From contig JAJCXM010000026.1 in NCBI GenBank assembly GCA_029263455.1, positions 1 through 64,000 of the forward strand: a stretch of 64,000 nt of DNA. Reading direction: 5' to 3'. The stretch comes from Holophagae bacterium (GTDB taxonomy: Bacteria > Acidobacteriota > Holophagae > Acanthopleuribacterales > Acanthopleuribacteraceae). Below, piece by piece: positions 33,750 through 43,844 of this stretch. How positions within the stretch are numbered: the first letter of the stretch is position 1; each line of letters begins with the position of its first letter. The notes beneath the pieces were generated by a model. That model worked only from the letters and a program-made list of their open reading frames with translations, searched no databases and was not told where the DNA came from. The position numbers and the translations under genes were made by a program.

Positions 33750-34583
33750 ATGCGCTTCAGCGATGACTCAAATTATGAAACGCCATGGATAGCGGGTATT
33801 GATGAAGCCGGTCGTGGCGCGCTGGCAGGACCGGTTGTCGTTGCCTGCGTCAAGTGGATGCCCAAGCAAGCTGTTGAACAACCCTGGTTTGTCGAACTTA
33901 ACGATTCAAAGAAGGTAAGTGCTAAGAAACGCCTGCAATTGGCATTCGCGATTAAGCGTTTTGCCTGGTTTCGAATCGCCTTTGTTAGCCACATCGTCAT
34001 CGATCACATCAATGTACTGCGCGCCAGCTTGCACGGATTTGAGTTGGTTGCACCCGATCCAGACGACCAGACAAGTATCATCATCGACGGTAACCAGAAA
34101 CCCACCAGCATGCCACAGAGCTCCACATTAACAAAGGGCGACCAAAGGGTCAGCGCAATCGCTGCTGCCTCGATCTTAGCAAAAGTAGCCCGCGACGCGT
34201 ATATGACCAACCTATCCCTATCATTCCCTAACTATCAATTCCACCAGCACAAGGGCTACGGCACCGCCGTCCACTTGGCGGCCCTTAGTTCGCATGGCCC
34301 CTGTCGGTACCATCGAAAAACTTTTGCGCCGGTTTCTCAAAATTCCACACCAGCTCCTGGTCAGGAACAATTATTGTTCAAGCAATTGAATCTGGCCGTG
34401 ACGCAGCATGACTTAATCAAGCTCTGGAACCAATTCAGCGACACCTATACGTCCTATTCACAAGAAACAGTCAGGCGGTTTCTGCTCGATTTCCAGGCGC
34501 GAGGCATGCCGGTTTTGGCGACACCCCAGTCGCTGCGACCTCAATTTTCATTAACCGACCACAAAGTTGAATCTCGCGCCTAA
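33750..34583 (+). CDS. rnhB: Ribonuclease HII with C-terminal extension
   Basis: 277 residues. RNase HII removes ribonucleotides from DNA and RNA primers. Catalytic acids: Asp and Glu of GIDEAGRGALAGPVV (about 16-30), Asp of SIIIDGN and Asp of KVARDAYM. The motif HQHKGYGTAVHLAAL is typical. The final ~80 residues (after about 195) are an extension beyond the usual ~200-residue enzyme, rich in Gln/Leu, of unknown role. Divergent from the tRNA; a TATACT box lies just upstream of the ATG at 33737-33742. Confidence 0.93.
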   Translation: MRFSDDSNYETPWIAGIDEAGRGALAGPVVVACVKWMPKQAVEQPWFVELNDSKKVSAKKRLQLAFAIKRFAWFRIAFVSHIVIDHINVLRASLHGFELVAPDPDDQTSIIIDGNQKPTSMPQSSTLTKGDQRVSAIAAASILAKVARDAYMTNLSLSFPNYQFHQHKGYGTAVHLAALSSHGPCRYHRKTFAPVSQNSTPAPGQEQLLFKQLNLAVTQHDLIKLWNQFSDTYTSYSQETVRRFLLDFQARGMPVLATPQSLRPQFSLTDHKVESRA

Positions 34584-34629
34584 TCCCTGCGTACGAATCT
34601 TGCACACGGGCTGTCAGGAGGTAGTGACT

Positions 34630-37600
34630 TTGCAGCGATTGATTTTTTTCCTAACCACGTTCGTTTCGTCTTGGGTAATGGCTAACTATCCGGCTAACTA
34701 TGCGGATGCACGTGTTGAAGCTTTAGCCGAACAGGTCCAACAAAACAAGGCAACTGAGCCACTGGACGCAACGCTCATTGCAGAAGAACTCTATTTCCTG
34801 ACCCATGAATCCAGCCGCCAAGCTGACATCCTAGAGCTGGTACGCACGCTTTTTGACCGCACAGTTCAGGCCGAAGCACGCGCCGAAATCGGTTACCTTT
34901 TGACACAGATCTACCGCCAGATCGGTCAAGTTGACGCGGTCGCCGATCTTGTCCCTTCATTAGGTTATATTCCCGAATGGCGCATTTTGGGCCCCGTCGA
35001 CGCCGGCCACAACCAGGCCATAAAATCCATCCTTGAAGCAAAGCAAACTGACGGATTACATCGTCAGGTCTCATGGCAGACCGTCAAGAGTTGGGACGAT
35101 GAAAGCTATACCAGTTCGGGCCTTGGCCATTACGGGTACTTCAATGCCAATCACGCCGTTTACCCGTATCAATTGGCAGGCGCTTACTTCAACACGGCTT
35201 TTCATCTTGATGAAAAACAAACCATCCGCTTAGGGTTAGGCTTTAGTCACCGCATTCGCGTATGGATCGATCGATTCGAAGTGACAGATCAGTTAGAGAA
35301 ACAAGAATCGCATCCCGACCAACTTGTAATTCATGCCCAAGTAAAGAAAGGTTGGCACGCGTTAACCATCTATCGCGAAACCGATAACGACGCCACTAAT
35401 CTCGGGTTTTTTGCCCGACTAACTGATGCGGAGAACCAACCGCCCCAGTTTGACTCGACCCGTGGCCACAAGACGAGTCGCAGCAAACCAAGCCATGTCG
35501 ACGTAGGCATGTCCGAACTTGTCCTGCAGGCGCAAGCTCAATCTCAAGCCGCTCTCGGAAGCTTGATGTTGATCAAAGAGTTCAATCAACATTCCATTCT
35601 AGGTAATCCACGCGATCACTTGCTTGCGGCATTTGACAACAAGCCAGACCAACGAATCGCTGAAAAGCTGCTTTCTTTAACACCCAACCCAAACGATCGA
35701 GTCGCACTCATTAACCGATTTCTCGCGCAACAACCGAACTCAGCTTGGGGATTAACGCAATTGGGTCAAATCGCCCTGTCTCAAGAACGATATTGGGAAG
35801 CACGTCTCTACGCACAGCGCGCCCGTGAAGCCGATCCACAGTATTGGCCCGCCGAAATTTTGCACACCAATACCTTGGCAAACTTGCGGTTAGTTGGGGA
35901 AGCCTTGCGTCGAACCGAAGATCTTTCCAAGCGTTACCCTGACGTACCTTGGATCATGATGGATTTGTGTGACCTTTACTGGTCGATGGATTTTGATCAG
36001 GAGAGCGAAGCTCTACTAGACCGCATCATGAAGATTCGACGTGGCCAGGCTAAATACACAGAGCGCAAGATGATCCTGCTCAAGAACAAAGGCGATAGTG
36101 CGGCGTTGGACAAGCTCTATCAGCAGCTTTTGTTAGATGCGCCCTATTCGATGAGTATTGCTATCGAATATGCAAATTTGTTGGCAGCAAACCGTCGCTT
36201 TGACAAAGCTGAATCGATGTTGCTCCATTACTTAAAGCAAACCCCTGAAAACCCGTACATCCTACAAGCGTTAGGGGAATGCAAATTGCGGCGCGGCGAT
36301 GCCGAAGCCGTTGATTTACTAAAAAAGGCATTGGCTTTGCGGCCACAGAATCCGCCTTTAGAACGTGTCGTCACTGCGCTTGAACAAACTCAGAGCGATT
36401 TTTATGCGGCGTACCGCGTCGAGAAGAGCCCAGAAACAGATGTGCTTGAAAGATCATCCATCGTACTCAATATCGATAACCGTGTCGTGAAGTTGGCGCC
36501 CAACGGCCAGAGCTCTGAATATCATCAACTTGAATATGAAATCATGACCGAAGCGGGTACAACCGAATTACCGGGATACTCGTTTTCGTATGCGCCCTTG
36601 CGACAAACCGCCAAACTGATTTCAGCGGTACTGACGCGCGGCGATGAACGTACCCTCTTAACCAATGTAGGGCGCGCCCGCGTCTCGGAACCTGAATACC
36701 GCATGTACTACGATTTGGTCGCATTCCAGGTTGCCTTCCCGGCACTGCAAGTAGGCGATCGCATTCAACTTGAGTACCGAATCGATCATCACGATGCGAC
36801 CAATATTTTCGGCGACTATTTTGGTGATTTAGTTTACTTCGCATCCTCTTATCCTACGAGGCGTGTTGACTACCGACTGATGGTACCCAAGGGACGCCAG
36901 ATTTATCACAAATCTGAGAATATGAATGCCAAATACGATGTCGAAGAGCGAGATGAATTCACCGTGCACCATTGGAATCTGAACCAATCGCCTCCTTACG
37001 AAATGGAAGCTCGCATGCCTGGCATCGCCACATACATGCCCTATGTCAGCATCTCCACCTTCTCGGATTGGCAGGCCATGTCTAAGTGGTATTCAGAACT
37101 CATAAAAGGGCAACTGCAATTGGACCGAGCCAGCAAACAATTGGCTAAGGACATTGTCGGCGATACCACCGATCACCTGGAGATCGTCAAAAAGGTCCAT
37201 GAATACGTGGTAACCAACACGCGTTACGTCGCCCTTGAATTTGGCATCCACGGCTATAAGCCTTACCCCGTAACGCAAGTTTGTAGTCGTCAATTCGGCG
37301 ACTGTAAAGACAAGGCAAGTCTATTGATTGCCCTACTGCGCGAAGTGGGCGTAGAGGCCAGCATTGCCATTGTTCGAACCTATGACAAGGGCGATATTCA
37401 TACGTTCCCAGCTAGTCTGTCGTATTTCAACCACGCCATAGCGTATGTGCCCGAATTCGATATGTACTTGGACGGAACCGCCGAGTTCTCAGGCATCAAT
37501 GAACTACCTGACATGGATCAAGGTGCGCTTACTTTGGTCGTAGATGAACAGGGCCGTGGCAAATTGAGCCACATCCCATTCAATGATAACAATCGACGAC

Positions 37601-38220
37601 AATATTCCTTTGATGTACAGCTTGATCAAGGCGGCAAGGCTCAAATCAGCGGTGAACTTACTTATATCGGCTCACAGGGACCGCCCATACGTCAATACTT
37701 GTCCATCGAATCTAAACTTGACCGTAACATTCAAGATTTGCTTACCGCGAGTTTTCCTGGGCTGAAAGTGCAATCGGCTAGTCGTCAAGACTCTAACTTG
37801 CAGGAATCTATTCAACTCTCCTTTGCAGGTGAATCTCAGTCATTAGCCCAACAAGACGGCACGGGTTATCGATTGCCACTCAAGATGCTGAACGATTCGT
37901 TAACGCAAGCATTTACACCCAACTCAAGGCGCATGTTCCCGGTCGAAATGGGTGTTCCAAGAGAGCAAACGATCCGCGTGCAAATCGGCACGCCTGAAGA
38001 ATTTGAAATCGCAGATCTTCCCGACCAATTAAAACTTGAAGACGACAATGTCAGTGTGGCCATCACTTTCGACCAGACTCAGCCACACCAAATCACGGTC
38101 AACTACTCCTTAAGATTCAAGAAACAACGCATTGAGCCCAACGAATACGACGCAATACGCACTCTTTTCTTAGCTCACGATCAGACCCTCAATCAATCCA
38201 TCCGTTGGTCTAACCCTTAA
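34630..38220 (+). CDS. DUF3857-transglutaminase protein with TPR region, triad intact
   Basis: 1,196 residues, exported. The TTG at 34630 is chosen because AGGAGG lies eight bases upstream and a signal peptide follows (LIFFLTTFVSSWVMA). A helical TPR-rich N-terminal half (to about 600; ARLYAQRAREADPQYWPAEI-like repeats) precedes a DUF3857 beta domain (about 610-800) and a transglutaminase core. The core triad is complete: Cys892 (QFGDCKDKAS), His935 (YFNHAIAYV) and Asp948 (YLDGTAEF). A further beta domain closes the protein. The family is periplasmic or outer-membrane linked in Gram-negatives; substrate unknown. Followed nine bases later by a paralogue. Confidence 0.82.
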   Translation: MQRLIFFLTTFVSSWVMANYPANYADARVEALAEQVQQNKATEPLDATLIAEELYFLTHESSRQADILELVRTLFDRTVQAEARAEIGYLLTQIYRQIGQVDAVADLVPSLGYIPEWRILGPVDAGHNQAIKSILEAKQTDGLHRQVSWQTVKSWDDESYTSSGLGHYGYFNANHAVYPYQLAGAYFNTAFHLDEKQTIRLGLGFSHRIRVWIDRFEVTDQLEKQESHPDQLVIHAQVKKGWHALTIYRETDNDATNLGFFARLTDAENQPPQFDSTRGHKTSRSKPSHVDVGMSELVLQAQAQSQAALGSLMLIKEFNQHSILGNPRDHLLAAFDNKPDQRIAEKLLSLTPNPNDRVALINRFLAQQPNSAWGLTQLGQIALSQERYWEARLYAQRAREADPQYWPAEILHTNTLANLRLVGEALRRTEDLSKRYPDVPWIMMDLCDLYWSMDFDQESEALLDRIMKIRRGQAKYTERKMILLKNKGDSAALDKLYQQLLLDAPYSMSIAIEYANLLAANRRFDKAESMLLHYLKQTPENPYILQALGECKLRRGDAEAVDLLKKALALRPQNPPLERVVTALEQTQSDFYAAYRVEKSPETDVLERSSIVLNIDNRVVKLAPNGQSSEYHQLEYEIMTEAGTTELPGYSFSYAPLRQTAKLISAVLTRGDERTLLTNVGRARVSEPEYRMYYDLVAFQVAFPALQVGDRIQLEYRIDHHDATNIFGDYFGDLVYFASSYPTRRVDYRLMVPKGRQIYHKSENMNAKYDVEERDEFTVHHWNLNQSPPYEMEARMPGIATYMPYVSISTFSDWQAMSKWYSELIKGQLQLDRASKQLAKDIVGDTTDHLEIVKKVHEYVVTNTRYVALEFGIHGYKPYPVTQVCSRQFGDCKDKASLLIALLREVGVEASIAIVRTYDKGDIHTFPASLSYFNHAIAYVPEFDMYLDGTAEFSGINELPDMDQGALTLVVDEQGRGKLSHIPFNDNNRRQYSFDVQLDQGGKAQISGELTYIGSQGPPIRQYLSIESKLDRNIQDLLTASFPGLKVQSASRQDSNLQESIQLSFAGESQSLAQQDGTGYRLPLKMLNDSLTQAFTPNSRRMFPVEMGVPREQTIRVQIGTPEEFEIADLPDQLKLEDDNVSVAITFDQTQPHQITVNYSLRFKKQRIEPNEYDAIRTLFLAHDQTLNQSIRWSNP

Positions 38221-38229
38221 GGAGTGAAC

Positions 38230-41200
38230 ATGTTGCGATCGTTAATCCTGTTACTTGCAAGCTGTTTTTCGCTAGCTAATAACCTTGACGAAGCTTGGTC
38301 CGAACTCATAAATAACCGTCCGCAATCTGCCCGCGCTCTGTTTGAGCAAGCCATGGTACTTGATAAGGATCCGAGCCTAGCAAAAATTGGCTGGTTCCTG
38401 ACCTACACCGGAAATGGCCCAACAGACGAGTTGGCTGAGGCGGCTCTGAAGATCTTGCGTGACGATCCGCTTGATCCTGCCGTTGAGTTGGTGATGGCCT
38501 GGATGAAGCCGATGAGGAGCTTCCACCCAACTTGGGCAACCGATGCGCGACCATTGATTGAAGACAGTCAGCCCGAGAACCCCGAGTTAAGAATCCACTT
38601 CTCTAACCACTTGCGGCACATTGCGAGCCTCGAAGGCGACAGGCAATTATTCGAAAAAGCATTGGCCATGTCGTCCTATCTAAATCAATGGCGCTTTTCG
38701 CGTCGCTTTGGCAGCTATCCCATTCCAGACTTTGATCAAGTTTGGCCGCCGGAGAAAACCAGCTATTGGGCTGAGCAGCCACTTTCATCTTTCAGAAGTG
38801 GCGTTGTTGTGCCCGCCGGACAAGCGACTGGTACAGGCATCGTTTACGCCTATTCTGACTTTTCACTGAAGGCGGCGGCACCTGTCCTATTCCGTATCTT
38901 CTCTTATCAAACCATCAAGGTTTTTGTGGATGGGCGGTTACTCGTCAGTATCCCTCATCTTGAACGCGAAGAAGGCCGCATTCAAAGTTTTAGAGCTAAC
39001 CTGCCCGCCGGTCACCACGAGGTGCTTGTCAAGATCACGCAGACAAGAGGCAAAAACGGACAGTTCTCGCTGAGCTTGCTCGCGGATGGTTTGCAAATAT
39101 CCGAACCCAAGTATCCGGCTCTCGATTTGAACCAAAAACGGTGGAAAGCCAAGCCCGTAAGCTATGGACTCAAGCAAAAAGTGACGGGTGATCCTAGGCC
39201 TTTAGCGCGCTTTGTGGCTGGCTATATTGCAGCCGGTGAGCGCGATCTGCAATTGGCATTGACGACGTTCGAAAACTTGGTCCAGAGCAATCCGTCGAGC
39301 CAGCTACTAGGCGGCATCCTGGCGGAAATCAAAATGACGGGCGTACGCTTCCAACCCGAAGAAAAGAGCATGGGCCACGCCTACCAGATCCTGTCTCAAC
39401 TTTGCGCAGACGAAAACCGAACAGCCGATAACCTTACCCGTCTCGGGCGCTTGCTATACAACGCACGTTACAGCGAGGAAGCGATTCCCTTCATTGAGGC
39501 TGCCCTGGAATTGAACCCAGCCCACTGTGAAGCCATCGAAACGCAATTGGACCTAGCGATCAAAGAGAACCTATTTGATCTGAGAGCAAAAGCCATTAAG
39601 AATCTCGAAGGACTGGGCGATGATCACCGCTGGGCGTTACGCTTGCGGTTTGCCAATGCAAAGGCCGAGGACAATCTCGACGAAATTCGATTCTTACTTG
39701 AGAAACTTGCTGACTTGGAACCCTGGGACGGTTATCGGGCAGAACTATTGGGCATGAACGATGACTTTCTAGGCGCGATCGCTAACCTGGAATACAGGTG
39801 GGAAATATTCCCCGAAAACAATGACTACCCGTATGAAATCGCCAACAATTACGCCAAACTTGGTGACCGAGTGTCTCAGCGGGACTGGCTAACGCGAACC
39901 CTGGAACGTGATCCAAGCCATCGACGTGCCCTACTCGACATCATCAATTTGGACAGTTACGAGGGCCAATCAGAAACCGCCAAAGCACGCATCCTAGATT
40001 ACCTTTTGATTGAACCCGCGGATTCCGCCTTTAGGCAAATGCTCAGTCACATGGAAGGTCGAACTGCGTTCGAATCATTTCGCGTCAATACCCATGACGT
40101 TATTGAAGCGGCTCGACACTTACCCCCGGCAAAGGACGCCGACTCAGAACTATTACTCGACCAACTGATGATCCGTCTCTTTCCCGATGGTTCGCAAATG
40201 CGATATACCCATTTGGTCACACGTGTTTTGACTAAAGACGGTGTTGATAACGAGAGTGAGCTGAATCTGCCACAAGATCTCGAGATACTTGAGCTGCGGA
40301 CCATCAAGCAGGACGGAACCGTTTTTTATCCCGAGAACATCGACAACAAAACCACCATAAGTCTAAGCGGTATTGGCGTCGGCGACTTTATTGATGAAGA
40401 ACACATCGAATATCTGCCACCCGCCTATTACGACCCCAATGGTGTCGACGCCAGCATGAGTTTTGTTTTTCAAGGCATCGACCGTGTTTACCACCACAGT
40501 GAATTGGTACTTATTTATCCTTCTGGCCTAGAACCGGCACCCAATATCCAATCAAAGAACTATCCCGGCGAACCCGAAACGCGGGAAGAAGAAGATTTAA
40601 CCTATGTACGCTGGCTAACCAAAGAGATGCCTCCTGTGGCGCCCGAACCGTCGATGCCCAATCCCGGATATTTTCTTCCTCGTGCAACCTTAAGCTTCAA
40701 TACGGAATGGTCAGAGATACGCGACTTCTTCACCAATGCGGTTAGGTTACGCATGATCATGACTAAGCCATTGGATGAACTCCTCAAGACGTGGCAGGCT
40801 GAACACCCCAAGAAGTTCGACTTGGCCGAACACATGTACCGAACAGTGGTTGACGCCATCGAACCATCCAATCAGTTCTATCAAAACATTAACCTAGTCT
40901 GGGAGAACAAGAGTGGCAATGCCTCTCTACTGCTCGCCAAGCTTTACGAAGAAGCCGGAATCCCTTGCCAAATCGTTCTAGCTCGTCCAGCAGAACTCTT
41001 ATTGGTTAGTTTCGACTTGCCATTGCCTGATCTATTCACGTATGCCCTATTGAAAATAGAGGTGAACGGCAAGACCATTTGGCTGGACCCTAACCAGAAA
41101 GATTTACCTTTTGGCTACATCCCCTTTGATTTTCGAGCGTCCAATGGATTGGTGCTGGACCCCCAACAGGACCCGCCACTGCTAGACATCCCCATGACGG

Positions 41201-41838
41201 ATATCCGTTCCGAACGAATCGAGTTTGAATACGAGTTCCTGTTTGATGAGGACGGCCAAGTTGCTGCCCTAGGCACGGAGAGATTTTTCGGCTCGCTAGC
41301 AGGCCAATTAAAGGAACGGTTCTCGACGCTCAACCAACCTGAGATAAGGCAGCGAGTCGAAGTCGGCATTAACGCCAACTTCCCCGGTTCAAATGTCACA
41401 ATCGTAGAAATCAAAGATGCTGACGTGATCGGCGTGTTTGCCATTGAAAGCGCATTTGAAAACAGTGGCTTAGTGCAAAAAGGAGATACCTGGCGTATTG
41501 ACCAACTCTTGCCAGGCAATTCAATCCAAGGCAAGTACGCCAGTCAACCGACACGCCACCTGCCCCTCCATATTCGCAACCCACATATCAATGCCGGAAA
41601 GGTAACGCTACATTTACCCGAAGGGATGCGCTGGCTGAGTGAGGAACAAACCATTCGCCGCGAAAGCCCATTCGGGAAATTTGAGCTTTCCATCACCCAC
41701 ATTGATGACTTAACTATTGAAGTCAAACGCAGTTACAACATCCATGCGCAAATCATTGAGGTCCCGGACTATCAGTCTTTCCTTGAGTTCTGCCAATTCA
41801 TGACTGAGAATGAAGAAGTCAGACTACAAGCAAAATAG
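38230..41838 (+). CDS. DUF3857-transglutaminase paralogue with degenerate catalytic triad
   Basis: 1,202 residues with signal peptide (LRSLILLLASCFSLA). The ATG at 38230 has AAGGAG five bases upstream; that site overlaps the end of the preceding gene. Same layout as its neighbour: TPR half, DUF3857 (LELRTIKQDGTVFYPENID), transglutaminase-like core. Aligning GNASLLLAKLYEEAGIPCQI with the neighbour's DKASLLIALLREVGVEASI puts Lys894 at the catalytic Cys and Tyr938 at the His; only Asp953 (IWLDPN) remains. It is therefore predicted to be catalytically inactive, perhaps a partner of the active copy. The pair arose by tandem duplication. Confidence 0.82.
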   Translation: MLRSLILLLASCFSLANNLDEAWSELINNRPQSARALFEQAMVLDKDPSLAKIGWFLTYTGNGPTDELAEAALKILRDDPLDPAVELVMAWMKPMRSFHPTWATDARPLIEDSQPENPELRIHFSNHLRHIASLEGDRQLFEKALAMSSYLNQWRFSRRFGSYPIPDFDQVWPPEKTSYWAEQPLSSFRSGVVVPAGQATGTGIVYAYSDFSLKAAAPVLFRIFSYQTIKVFVDGRLLVSIPHLEREEGRIQSFRANLPAGHHEVLVKITQTRGKNGQFSLSLLADGLQISEPKYPALDLNQKRWKAKPVSYGLKQKVTGDPRPLARFVAGYIAAGERDLQLALTTFENLVQSNPSSQLLGGILAEIKMTGVRFQPEEKSMGHAYQILSQLCADENRTADNLTRLGRLLYNARYSEEAIPFIEAALELNPAHCEAIETQLDLAIKENLFDLRAKAIKNLEGLGDDHRWALRLRFANAKAEDNLDEIRFLLEKLADLEPWDGYRAELLGMNDDFLGAIANLEYRWEIFPENNDYPYEIANNYAKLGDRVSQRDWLTRTLERDPSHRRALLDIINLDSYEGQSETAKARILDYLLIEPADSAFRQMLSHMEGRTAFESFRVNTHDVIEAARHLPPAKDADSELLLDQLMIRLFPDGSQMRYTHLVTRVLTKDGVDNESELNLPQDLEILELRTIKQDGTVFYPENIDNKTTISLSGIGVGDFIDEEHIEYLPPAYYDPNGVDASMSFVFQGIDRVYHHSELVLIYPSGLEPAPNIQSKNYPGEPETREEEDLTYVRWLTKEMPPVAPEPSMPNPGYFLPRATLSFNTEWSEIRDFFTNAVRLRMIMTKPLDELLKTWQAEHPKKFDLAEHMYRTVVDAIEPSNQFYQNINLVWENKSGNASLLLAKLYEEAGIPCQIVLARPAELLLVSFDLPLPDLFTYALLKIEVNGKTIWLDPNQKDLPFGYIPFDFRASNGLVLDPQQDPPLLDIPMTDIRSERIEFEYEFLFDEDGQVAALGTERFFGSLAGQLKERFSTLNQPEIRQRVEVGINANFPGSNVTIVEIKDADVIGVFAIESAFENSGLVQKGDTWRIDQLLPGNSIQGKYASQPTRHLPLHIRNPHINAGKVTLHLPEGMRWLSEEQTIRRESPFGKFELSITHIDDLTIEVKRSYNIHAQIIEVPDYQSFLEFCQFMTENEEVRLQAK

Positions 41839-41856
41839 CCGTAGGGGTACTCGACG

Positions 41857-43179
41857 ATGAATCTTAGTCAACTGTTTCAAAGCCATATCTCTGTCATGCA
41901 GTCGCGTTACGAAGAGACACTTGCATTACTACAAAAAGAGGACATCCATATCGAGGCCGTCTTGGTCCACAGCGGCACTGAATCCGTCTATTTCGCGGAC
42001 GATAATCATGTTCTTTTCCAGGCACACGCTCATTTTCAACACTGGCTCCCTGTACAGAGACCTGATCAGATGGTGCTCTTTCAGCCAAACAAACGGCCCG
42101 TCTATTTTCAGGTCGTACCAACCGATTTTTGGTATGAACAAACGGTTAATGTTGAAGATTGGTGGGCCAATTCTTTTGACATCGTCAAGCTAAGCGACAG
42201 CAATGAGGTCATGGACCACCTGCCAAAACTGAGACGAATTGCCTTTTTGGGCCAGAACACGGCATTTGCCAGCTCGCTTGGCATCCCAAGTCAATTACAG
42301 AATGAACGGCACCTATGCAATCGCTTAGATTACTGCCGTAGCATCAAAACTGACTACGAAGTTTCCATGGTCGAGCAGGCCAACCAAAAAGCCATGCTCG
42401 GTCATCAGGCAGCCTTCGACGCGTTCATGGGCGGCGGTTCCGAGTGGGGCATCCACATGTCGTTCCTGACTGCCAGCGAAATAATCGAAAGCGAATCTCC
42501 GTACACCAATATTGTTGGATTGGACGAGAAGTCTGCCATTCTTCACTATCAAAATAAACGTCGTCAATCTGGCATGAAGAGTCGGGTCCTTCTGATTGAC
42601 GCGGGCTGCAAAGTGAACGGCTACTGTTCAGATATAACCCGAACGTATACGCGAGGCGACGCGCATCCCGTATTCACAGCGCTGGTTGCTGGTGTCGATC
42701 AATTGCAACAGGACCTTGTTGAGCAAGTGGTGTCGGGGCTTTCATATACCGAACTGCACAATCAAGCCCACGAAGGGGTTTTGGACCTGTTATTGGAACA
42801 TGACCTTTGTCGCGGTTCGCGCGAAGAACTAAAGGAAAAAAACGCGACAGCTGTTTTTTATCCGCACGGGACCGGGCATTTACTGGGATTACAAGTCCAT
42901 GATGTGAGCGGCCATTTCAAAGACAATACTGGGGTCCTCGCGCCGCCGCCCGAAGAACACAGATTCTTACGGCTAACGCGTAAAATGGAGCCCGGCATGG
43001 TGTTCACCATCGAACCAGGTCTGTATTTTATTCCAGTGCTATTGGATCCACATCGAGAAGACGAACTAGGCAAGTTAATGAACTGGACGTTGATCGACGA
43101 ACTCACACGACTGGGTGGCATCCGTGTTGAGGACAACATTGTTGTTACTCAAGATGGACGACGAAATCTAACTCGCTAA
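41857..43179 (+). CDS. pepQ: Xaa-Pro dipeptidase (PepQ-like)
   Basis: 440 residues, close to the usual 443. Cleaves dipeptides ending in proline with a dinuclear metal site in a pita-bread fold. All five ligands are visible: Asp in LLIDAGCKVNGY, Asp in CSDITRTYT, His in HGTGHLLGLQVHD, Glu in FTIEPGLYF and Glu in RVEDNIVV. The N-terminal half is the creatinase-like domain (ESVYFADDNHVLFQAH). Cytoplasmic. It follows the paralogue stop by 18 bases on the same strand, so it may be co-transcribed. Confidence 0.93.
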   Translation: MNLSQLFQSHISVMQSRYEETLALLQKEDIHIEAVLVHSGTESVYFADDNHVLFQAHAHFQHWLPVQRPDQMVLFQPNKRPVYFQVVPTDFWYEQTVNVEDWWANSFDIVKLSDSNEVMDHLPKLRRIAFLGQNTAFASSLGIPSQLQNERHLCNRLDYCRSIKTDYEVSMVEQANQKAMLGHQAAFDAFMGGGSEWGIHMSFLTASEIIESESPYTNIVGLDEKSAILHYQNKRRQSGMKSRVLLIDAGCKVNGYCSDITRTYTRGDAHPVFTALVAGVDQLQQDLVEQVVSGLSYTELHNQAHEGVLDLLLEHDLCRGSREELKEKNATAVFYPHGTGHLLGLQVHDVSGHFKDNTGVLAPPPEEHRFLRLTRKMEPGMVFTIEPGLYFIPVLLDPHREDELGKLMNWTLIDELTRLGGIRVEDNIVVTQDGRRNLTR

Positions 43180-43206
43180 TTCTTTTTACATAAAGGAATC
43201 GCGTTT

Positions 43207-43476
43207 TTAGGCCGTGCACACAGCTTCCTGCTTCAATTCGGCGGGCACATTCCAAAACTGGCTTACGACAAGTGCAAAATCCCGCACATTGTGCCATGGG
43301 TCATCGACCTCATAGAACGTAGGATATGGGTGGGTTGTCACGCCACCACGCCGAAGTGCGCGCTCAATAAGGGTACGAACGGTATCTGCCAATGGTCCTT
43401 TAAGCTCGCCGGTGTCCGGATTCCACATCACCGTGCCACCTGCATGTCTGCCGATTGGTGAAAGACTGATTTTCAT
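43207..43476 (-). CDS. Hypothetical protein, 89 residues
   Basis: Starts MKISLSPIGRHAGGTVMWNP; the ATG at 43476 has GGAGG five bases upstream, which supports a real gene. Soluble, with one amphipathic helix (ADTVRTLIERALRRG) and an aromatic C-terminal half (YPTFYEVDDPWHNVRDFALVVSQFW). No family recognised. It is convergent with pepQ and divergent from thrS. Confidence 0.6.
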   Translation of the reverse strand: MKISLSPIGRHAGGTVMWNPDTGELKGPLADTVRTLIERALRRGGVTTHPYPTFYEVDDPWHNVRDFALVVSQFWNVPAELKQEAVCTA

Positions 43477-43844
43477 GGAAACCTCCACATCTGAATCATC
43501 GGATATTCAACCGTTGTTGCGGTGATTCTGATTTAGTTGCTGAATTACAGGGCAAGATCTGGGCCAGAAAAGGTGCTAAGTGCAGGAAACAGGGCACCAC
43601 AAACGGCAAGGTTTTCCCAAGTTTTACTTAAGCGCCCTAAAATGCAGTGCTTTAGCGTTCTTGAAAAGGGTCCAAGATGGGCGAATCAGGCCTAGTGTCC
43701 AATCTCTTGGACGTTTGTGGATGCGTCATTCCCTCAACCCGGTCAACTTGACATGATCAAAGTGATCGTCTACATTCCTACAACCTAAATGAGCGGGCAG
43801 CCGGGCATTTCGTCCTAGTCCGACGTGGTAAATGGGTGGTCTAT
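43477..43844. other. Non-coding interval upstream of thrS
   Basis: About 370 bases with a promoter near its right end and no gene. I looked for a T-box, threonine-rich leader peptide or tRNA-like operator for thrS and saw none. Confidence 0.5.
43748..43776 (+). promoter_or_regulatory. Probable thrS promoter
   Basis: A consensus TTGACA (43748-43753), 17 bases, then TACATT (43771-43776), about 70 bases before the thrS ATG. The spacer contains a direct repeat TGATC...TGATC. Confidence 0.55.

Noticed and set aside
34567-34632. Earlier TTG start for the first DUF3857 protein overlapping rnhB
   Set aside because: It would put 21 residues before the signal peptide; the TTG at 34630 has an ideal AGGAGG site.
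43477-43844. Possible T-box, leader peptide or tRNA-mimic control of thrS
   Set aside because: No specifier-type structure, threonine codon run or anticodon-like stem was found.
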